Shown here: positions 56,905 to 64,000 of the stretch, piece after piece
Layout: each line of letters begins with the position of its first letter
How positions within the stretch are numbered: position 1 is the first letter of the stretch
NCBI GenBank assembly: GCA_032718475.1
Contig: JAUCBJ010008697.1
Span: 1 to 64,000 of the forward strand
Source of the DNA: Nemertoderma westbladi
Taxonomy: Eukaryota > Xenacoelomorpha > Nemertodermatida > Nemertodermatidae
Direction of reading: 5' to 3'
DNA: 64,000 bases
Notes under the pieces: generated by a model
Told to the model about the DNA's origin: nothing
The model's database searches: none
What the model saw: the letters and a program-made list of their open reading frames with translations, nothing else
Translations under genes and position numbers: made by a program

Positions 56905-58265
56905 TCTCAATTGATTACATTGATCTCAATTGCTGCAAAGCTATACAATAGAATTATATTAAATCGCATCAGGGATCCCATTGAGAGACTGCTCCGTGGA
57001 AATCAGAATGGGTTCCGTAAAGGTCGTGGGACCATGGAGCCCATTTTGGCACTTAGAAGGATAATTGAAGAGTTATCAAAAAGGAAAGACAGGCATCTGG
57101 CTGTTATCTTTGTTGACTTCTTCAAGGCCTTTGATTCAGTCTCTCGCTCACGTATGTTCAGCATACTTTCATTATATGGGATTCCTGATGAAATTATTGC
57201 AGCAATCAGATCATTATACGATGGTTCGACAACATTAATTGTGTCTACTGTTGACGGTGACAGAGAACCATTTGAAGTGTTATGGGTGTCCTCCAGGGAG
57301 ACGCACTTGCACCATTCTTGTTCATAGTTGTTGTTGACTATGTTCTACGCATGTCCTTAGATCATCATAATGATGATGGGGTGATGATAACTCCACCTAC
57401 TGGCTCCAGAAGTCGAGGAAATCCTGCCAAGTACCTAACTGATCTAGACTTTGCTGATGACTTAGGAGTACTCTCAGAATCACTAGAGGGAGCCCAACGG
57501 CTCCTCAGCTCATTAGAACATGCTGATTCTAGTGTTGGTCTTTTTATTAACTCCAGAAAGACCAAAATTTTGACAGTTAACTTTGAAAGTCCTCAGCAAG
57601 TCTCTGATCGGATGAGCATAAGCTCAAAAGATGGTATGCTTGAGCATGTGGATGAATTCTGTTACCTGGGATCATGGATCCGGAAGTCATGTGAGGACCT
57701 TCGAATACGTAAGGGAAAGGCATGGGCAGCCTTGAATAGGCTTTTCAGGATTTGGAAGTCACCGAGAATTAATCGGAAACTTAAGGTCCGATTATTTAGA
57801 GCAGCAGTAGTTCCAGTACTCCTCTATGGGAGTCCATGCTGGGCTCTAACTGCTGAGGACACCAAATCTATAGATGGCACATTCACAGGAATGCTACGCC
57901 GGGTTCATTGTGTCAAGTACAATGCACACATCTCCAACCAGACACTATATAACATTGGAGGTGTCTCATTGGTTCCCCCAAGCTTGACACTAGAACAAAA
58001 TCGCCTCCGCTTTGCAGGACATTGCTTTCGCTGTGAGGACCAGCCAGTGCATAATCTTGTACTTTGGCAGCCTCATGGAGTGAATAAGCATGGTGGACAG
58101 CCCATGACTTTCTTGAGACGCATCTTAAAGGACACTGGACTTGAAGATGCGGATGATCTAGCAAATGTCATGGGTGATAGGGAGTTGTGGCGGTGCAATT
58201 TTGTCGATAAGCCGGCACAGCATTTTTAAAAATGCAGCTGTAATGCAGTATGCCGATCCTAGTAG
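56905..58265 (+). mobile_element. Family-A non-LTR retrotransposon, best copy (5'-truncated)
   Basis: Two ORFs, 56911-57327 and 57282-58229, cover RT from motif 1 to the C-terminus with one single-base frame break near 57290. Motifs: LLRGNQNGFRKGRGTMEPIL; AVIFVDFFKAFDSVSRSRMF (motif A Asp); LQGDALAPFLFIVVVDYVLR (motif B); LDFADDLGVLS (motif C); VPVLLYGSPCWAL. The C-terminus FVDKPAQHF is followed by a (TAG)n tail. The 5' end is a partial duplication of TTGATCTCAATTG. The insertion splits the minus-strand accessory gene of BEL/Pao element 2. The clade is uncertain; the motifs suit RTE/CR1-like lineages. This is the reference copy for the fragments at 352-521, 19474-20440, 25205-26720 and 48687-48795. 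Confidence 0.9.
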
Positions 58266-58820
58266 TAGTAGCATTGTTTTTCTTCTATCATTCGTTTCTG
58301 CTGGATGTGGCGGAAGGTCTCAAAAGTTTGGTGATTGTACCAAGATGTTATATGAAAAAGGTCTGATCTTTGTTGCATTGGAGACACTATTTCAGTTGTT
58401 TTGACTTCATATGTAGTGGGCTGCAAAGGTGAAGTATCAATGGATATTGATACTGGTGTTGGATCTGCGGGGGCATCGGAATACCATCTATCCGAATCTT
58501 CACTCAAAGCAGTCACTGGCTGTAAATGGTGTGGATTAGGTTCTCTGTAAAACTTGGAAGGATATATTTTATACTTGTATTTACTAGGGCTGGTAAATGT
58601 GCCTGGTGGTTCTGATAACCCTCCCCTTAGGTTAAAATTAGGAGTCAAACATCTGTTGACTTTGGCAGGTATACCTCTTGACTTTGGACGGGGTTTGTGT
58701 CGTTTGAGAGTAGACTTCAGTCGGAGTCTTTGTGATGACTTGTGTGTCGGTTCATGTTTAGTCTCCGATGGCGCTTTTATCCTAAGAGCCACTGGCGGAG
58801 GGTTATTCTTTAACAAGGAG
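58259..58820 (-). CDS. Probable N-terminal half of the accessory gene of BEL/Pao element 2
   Basis: The minus-strand ORF from MDYSLLKNNPPP runs 187 codons into the LINE tail. It has a basic block (SSQRLRLKSTLKRHKPRPKS), a Ser/Pro-rich middle, and near its end HITSWYNHQTFETFRH. The WY motif and its spacing before the cysteine module match EWYQSPQCLTAYDYRH in element 1. The last residues (CYYY) are read from the LINE's (TAG)n tail. Linking it with 56307-56855 is inference from order, strand and the shared motif. Confidence 0.5.
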
Positions 58821-58999
58821 TAATCCATATCAATTATATTGGTATCAGTGACAATATTATATATATCTAAGCAGTATAAATAAAACACAAGAGATAAATA
58901 TCTAACTTTCTGGTTAATACAATTACAATATCTTCTAGCGTAAATAGTATAGGTATGCACATCACAATAACAACAACAACATAAAAGAACATTCAACAT

Positions 59000-59751
59000 T
59001 TATCTTTCAATTATTCACCAACATTCTCTGTTGATATTAAACAAAGCACCTTAATTATCATTTGCAATATTCAGGAAATAATCGTCATTCATCTTCCCTA
59101 GCAACCTTGTGGCAAAGGTATATTTTGTAGGTTTTGTCAACTTTATGGCAAATCCCTTAAAGCCATAGATTTTTGGACTCATTCAGTTCTTGAAGAACAT
59201 ACTCAGCAGGAACCATCCATGGAACCTGTAGAAATCATATAATATATTCACAGAGATGCTTCCAGAGAATAACACTGTCCTCTCCATTGACATTCTGACA
59301 TATATTTTCTCCCCTTTCTTAAGCTAGCTCCATACTCATCAGAAAGAACAGCATTTGGACCTAAGTCCGAAGCAGAACATTATCATTAGCATTATCTTAT
59401 TCAACTTATCAACATAAGCATAAGCATACCATTATTAATTATGATACATTGCTGTCATCTTTCATCAGATTCATTGTATTGTAGTATCTAGTATGTTTCC
59501 TGTTTTATCATTCCTATCCTTTTCCCGACATCCTTTACCCACATCATACATTTGCTTTCCACATCTCCATAATGAAGTGACGAGAGAGTAAATCTCCTGT
59601 GGCCATTTGTTATTGATAGTTCATGATATACCATAATATTGGTAAATCTTGTCATAATTCTAGAATATGTCACAATCCATTGGTGATGTTTGATTTCAAA
59701 TTTCTTTCATAATTTTTAATATAGTTAATCCTTGTTATTGAAAATATACTC
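59000..59751. other. Non-coding stretch between integrase and accessory gene
   Basis: AT-rich; nothing recognised. It corresponds in position to the spacer 11132-12755 of element 1. Confidence 0.4.
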
Positions 59752-60990
59752 TTAATTTACTAGTTTCACTTTGTTATCCTCCATACCAGGTCTTGTTACG
59801 GATTCATCCTCATCATCACAATTCTCGAGAGGGCATAGTTTGGATACTGGTCGCTGGAATGTACCACTTGCTGTCTTAATAGTTACAGTCCGAACAATTC
59901 CATCTTCTCCGGGATGAACTTCTATCACTCGGGCCATAGGCCATCTTGTTCTATCAAAATTTTCTTCTACTAATAATACAAGGTCTCCTTTTCTTACATT
60001 CCTCTTAGCTGAATGCCATTTCTTTCGTGATCTCAAAGTTATTATATATTGTTTTAGCCATACACGCCACCAGTGAGCAGATAATACCTGTGCCCTTTTC
60101 CAATCTGCAATCCGTAGACGCTGTTCTGGAAACAACTCCTCTGGTAGGATGTTAATTCCCGGTTTTCCTAGAAGGTGGTTTGGTGTAAGTGTATCAAAGT
60201 CAGTGGGATCATTAGTGATTGGCACTAATGGACGATTGTTTAATGTCGCTTCAATTTCACAGAGTATAGTTCTTAAAGAGTCTTCTGTGATATGAGTATC
60301 ACCTATTGCAATTCTTAGCGCTCCTTTAACCATTCCTACTAGACGTTCCCATACACCACTGGTGTGTGGTGCAACTGGAGTTTGAAAACGCCATTCTATT
60401 GCATATTGGTCTTGAAATCGCCGTAAATTGGATTCTTGGAACCATTCCGAAACAGTTTCCCGTAAGACTCGTTCACCACCTACAAAGTTTGTTCTATTAT
60501 CGCTATACATCATTTTTACATTCCCACATCGTGTAACAAACCTGCGTAGCGCGTTGATGAATGCCTTCCCAGTTTGATTATATACTATATCTAGATATAT
60601 TGCCCTTGATCTAAAACAGGTAGAAATAACGCCCCAGCGCTTGACAGTTGTCCTCCCTTGAACCACTGAGAATGGTCCTTAACATTCTACACCTGTGGTA
60701 CTGAATGGAGGTCGATTTGGCTTAAGTCTCTCGGATGGTAAATCTGACATTCTCTGAGTTAGTGGTAGTGCCAGGTAGCGTCTACATACTAAACAATGCT
60801 TCAAAATCTTTCTAATTATTGTATTAATCCCAGTTATCCAGAACCTCTGCCTGATCTGTACAGTAAACCAGTTCTGTCCTGAATGTAGATTTCTTTCATG
60901 ATAGTGCCGTACTATGAGTAGAGCTAGTGGTGACTTCCCAGGAATGATAATAGGGTTCTTGGTGGGATAAATATTTCTCCATTTGACGCA
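59752..60990 (-). pseudogene. BEL/Pao integrase remnant (element 2)
   Basis: An open frame of 304 codons (60666-59752) carries the integrase core: YSDNRTNFVGGERVL (second catalytic Asp), TPVAPHTSGVWERLVGMVKG (catalytic Glu), then TLNNRPL and the DUF5641-like C-terminus (GDLVLLVEENFDRTRWPMAR and ending in an acidic tail). Upstream on the minus strand the frame continues, with an in-frame TAA near 60680, into an H2C2 zinc-binding domain (RHYHERNLHSGQNW and HCLVCRRYLA). The residue at the first catalytic position reads Glu (VEC) next to the stop, so this copy is inactive. Homology ends at about 60990 in a GC-rich block with two CCGCGGCCGCT words. RT is absent. Confidence 0.88.
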
Positions 60991-62415
60991 ACACCGCCGC
61001 GGCCGCTATGAGGGAGGTGAATACCGCGGCCGCTCCTAAAGCCGCAGGCCATCGCTAACTATATAGGTTAACTTGGGATTCTGGGGGACTTTTCGATGAA
61101 GGAACTGACCAAATTTTTTTATTTTCTCACCAGGGGAGCGGCTCGGAATTCTAAGATATTAGCAACTTTAACATTATTAAATCTAACCCTTTGACGGACA
61201 CGGCGGACAAAAAACCGTCATTTTTTCGACAATTTTAAAATTTTTTTGAAAGGCGCTCTACAGTGGCTCGAAAAAACCCTAGGTTATTGCTTAGCCGACG
61301 CCGGGATACGATAGAAGGGATTAATTAGTGAATTCGTTTTTTTTTTCAAAAAAGATTACCACGCCTTTTTTTCCGAAAATGTCCGTCAAAGTTGAAAAAA
61401 CGGACAAAATGACTTTGCGGGATCCGCTATAACTCGGCTAATATTAATCGTACGGGGACAAAAGTAACGCGGTTGGAAAGGGGAAGAGTGGTACTACCTT
61501 CGTATCGAATGGGGGTAAGATATTTATTAAAATTTCGGGTGGAAAAAGGGGCTGTAAATTTGTACGTTTTTGTCCGTCTTTTTTGGAAAACTTATTATTT
61601 TGGAAAAGTTTAATTCGACAACGCGGGTAGGAATCCACTAATTCTTTTATGAAACTCGTAGAAGACCATTGGGGCTACGTTCCTATCGAATGGGGGTACA
61701 AAAAATATGTCAGAAATAGGGGCCAAAAAGGGCCAGAATTTGTAAAGTAGTTTTTATCGAATAACTTTTTATTTTTAACTTTAGTTGGTTAAGGTACATT
61801 CTATACAATCAATATCTATACGGGGAATTCAAATAATGCTATCGGTTTTGCTCCAAGGATGATATTAAAAAAATGAGGGCCAAAATTATAATTTAGCGCT
61901 TTAAACTTGCTTCGCGGGAAATCGTCTAGCTCGAAAAATACTTAACTTACGGGAGATTTGTTTACACAGACTTATAGTGCGTTAAATTATCTATCTAACA
62001 GCGTTAATCACAGCGCCGGAGGTATTATAAAACTGGAGCGGCAGGCGATCGTGTGAAATATAATATTTATAAAAAGGGACGAAAAATTGTTTTTTTAACA
62101 AAACGCTATTCCATTATAATTTAGCGTATTGCGCCAAAAGTACCTGTAAAAAGTATCAAATTAACTCCGCTATCTTTTATCTTAACATATATAATTAAAA
62201 TTACGAATTTTAAGGGTCGAAAAATATCGCGTTATTTTGGCCCTTTTTTTTAATTTTTTTGGGGCCAAAAATAACCCCTTCTCAAAAGATTTAGAAAAAA
62301 ATTACGGCAAAGAATATACCAATTTTATTGAATTTGGACCACCAGAACCGAAGTTAGAACGATTTTAGTGAAAAAATAAAAATAATTTTTTTTGCAAAAA
62401 AATTAAGGATAGTCA

Positions 62416-62488
62416 GGTCAATATTGGATTTCGAACCCGCGAACTTAGGTTTCATTAACGTGATTGATAACCACTAGACTATGTGACC
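62416..62488 (-). tRNA. tRNA-like sequence, probable pseudogene or SINE head
   Basis: 73 nt on the minus strand starting GGTCACATAGTCTAGTGGTT, with an A-box-like start and a B-box GGGTTCGAAATCC at the right distance. The first and last five bases pair (GGTCA/TGACC). The anticodon stem and half of the T stem do not pair, so a functional tRNA is unlikely. Confidence 0.4.
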
Positions 62489-63343
62489 AAGTGAATTTGA
62501 AATTTTCGAGTGACTATTTTTAAACATAAATAACTTTGGTTCTACAGGGCCGTTTAATCTGAAACTTTTTTCATTGGATAGAGAATAGATCGTAGTGTGT
62601 GAAATAGGATAAAACTTGGGAAAAGACTTATGTGCACTTAGTGCAAAATGCACTTAAATAGTGAACATTTTTTCGATATTTCAAACACTATTATTTCCAA
62701 TTCTATTCATCGTAGAATGTTATTTTTTGGATTAAAATGTAGTTTGGAATGATTTCTAACTATAATCGTAACATTTGTTTAACTTTTTATGTCTATAAAG
62801 TGACTTAAAATGTCCATGAATATGGTCCAAAATCGCAAATCCAGATTTATTAAATTGGATTTTTGACACTTTTAGCGACTGACACTTGATCATACACCAT
62901 CGTAGATCGGTAGAGGATAAACATAAGTTTGTTAAATAAGAGCCACCATTACGATCTGCTAAAGTGCACTTGTACAAATAAGTGTGCAAAAGTGCAAATT
63001 TTTTAATAAGGTCAAATTATATAGTATTGGGTTCTTTTCGTTGCAGATACTTTATTTTCATATTAATATGTTGTTTGAACCTTACTGAGCGCATTAGGGG
63101 ATATGCATACAAATAACCGGCCCTTATGAGGCTTCGATTGGGTAAATTAATAAAACATAAGGTTGTATAGTATAATATTATAAAAACCAGTGTGATATTA
63201 TATGCACTTAAAACAATAAATAGAGATCAAACAACAAATGGACCACACAATTAAAAACTCGCACAATATTGTACTTATTATATCGCTTCAAATTAATTCA
63301 ACAGTGGATATTTGGGGGAAGGGGGAAGTTACAGTGTGCATTC

Positions 63344-63392
63344 GGGGGAAGTTTGGTGAACTGCATTTATGCAGTGAATCCAAACTTCCCCC
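63344..63392. repeat. 49-nt hairpin
   Basis: GGGGGAAGTTTGG and CCAAACTTCCCCC pair perfectly over 13 bp. CTGCAT/ATGCAG pairs again nearer the loop. Confidence 0.75.
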
Positions 63393-63878
63393 TTTGATAT
63401 ATCATATACTTAAGACATGCTAGGGTGACGGGGAAATATTTGTTACTGTCACACTTTGCTTCCATTTATCCTATCCTTTATTATTACCCCAGTCAGATAA
63501 GAGATAATAAATCTGTAAAAACTAAACTAAACTGTCTTTCATGCAAACAAATTTCTAACTAAAGACGGGTGAATGACCATGACCATGGAAATAATTTTAA
63601 ATATAATTGTATATCAACTATTTGGGGAGGCTTCCAAGTTAAACCCGAAAACAATTATTTTGTTACATATATAGTAAATAACGTTGTATTTTCTTCTTCC
63701 TCTCATAATAAAATATAAATGAAATATCTCAGATCGCTATGCCCTGTAACATTTCACAACCAAAATATTTAAGTGTGAAAAGTGAAGGCCTACCACACTC
63801 CGCCCAAACAACCGCAAACGCATAGCCAACAAATTTAACAAAAGGTTACATACATGTTTGGTTCATGACGAGATGAGT

Positions 63879-63966
63879 GAAAATTGATCGCGTAATATAA
63901 AGTAAAAAATTAAGAGACGGGCGAAAATTGATCGCGTAATATAAAGTAAAAAATTAAGAGACGGGC
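63879..63966. repeat. Perfect 44-bp tandem duplication
   Basis: Two adjacent copies of a 44-bp unit starting GAAAATTGATCGCGTAATAT and ending GAGACGGGC (63879-63922, 63923-63966) with no difference seen. Recent duplication. Confidence 0.9.
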
Positions 63967-64000
63967 TGGCTCTCCTCCACTTTCTTACCCAATGGATATG

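Larger units (their letters stand above)
60991..64000. other. Long AT-rich stretch with no recognised gene
   Basis: No credible coding region. Between about 61200 and 62300 there are recurring phrases (ATCGAATGGGGGTA at about 61503 and 61687; GGGGCCAAAAA and GGGCCAAAA variants; CGGACAAAA), suggesting a decayed repeat of unknown family. A tRNA-like block (62416-62488), a hairpin (63344-63392) and a 44-bp tandem duplication (63879-63966) lie within it. Confidence 0.5.

Noticed and set aside
62416-62488. Functional tRNA gene
   Set aside because: A and B boxes are good, but the anticodon stem and part of the T stem do not pair.

Overview
The window is animal nuclear DNA, almost certainly from an invertebrate. 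It is AT-rich, gene-poor and heavily invaded by retroelements. Evidence for this: spliced genes with GT-AG introns, a type II membrane fibrinogen-domain protein, a WD40 protein of ciliary type, a PP2D1-like pseudophosphatase, and animal transposon families (BEL/Pao, Ty3-type gag, several non-LTR families, a TTA-flanked MITE). I cannot name the species. Frequent TAGGCCTA- and ACCGGTA-like words only hint at a marine invertebrate, possibly a deuterostome.

Layout: 0.35-3.4 kb holds a 3' scrap of a non-LTR element (family A below) and a 20-bp minisatellite that appears to have grown out of a LINE reverse-transcriptase fragment. 3.46-15.35 kb is a complete BEL/Pao LTR element with nearly identical 1232-bp LTRs and a GCCCA target duplication. 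It has an intact gag-protease ORF, but its reverse transcriptase and integrase are deleted, and it carries an extra cysteine-rich gene before the 3' LTR. 19.5-26.7 kb is a retroelement graveyard: two family-A LINE copies, a Ty3-type gag-protease remnant, and an RT fragment split by a Harbinger-like MITE, plus a 19-bp minisatellite. 27.2-29.3 kb is a two-exon SLC35G-like transporter. 30.2-34.5 kb is an intronless WD40 gene. 35.2-39.7 kb is a 26-bp satellite split by a LINE 3' end. 40.0-42.0 kb is a two-exon PP2D1-like gene. 44.1-48.3 kb is a chimeric LINE: ORF1 plus truncated apurinic-type endonuclease fused to a GC-rich RT plus restriction-like endonuclease. The RT frame contains a 15-bp minisatellite. 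50.3-53.4 kb holds a fibrinogen-related membrane gene and its truncated duplicate. 56.3-61.0 kb is a second, decayed BEL/Pao element on the minus strand. It has an integrase and a relative of the same cysteine-rich accessory gene, which is split by a family-A LINE. 61-64 kb has no recognisable gene.

Host genes: four are supported (SLC35G-like, WD40, PP2D1-like, fibrinogen-related), plus one truncated duplicate. The WD40 and PP2D1-like genes both have RFX X-box-like motifs upstream, which fits a ciliary or sperm role for both. The most novel item is the BEL/Pao accessory protein. Two diverged elements carry the same architecture in the same position: a WY-motif region, a multi-CxxC zinc-binding module, a conserved C-terminal helix region, then a tail.
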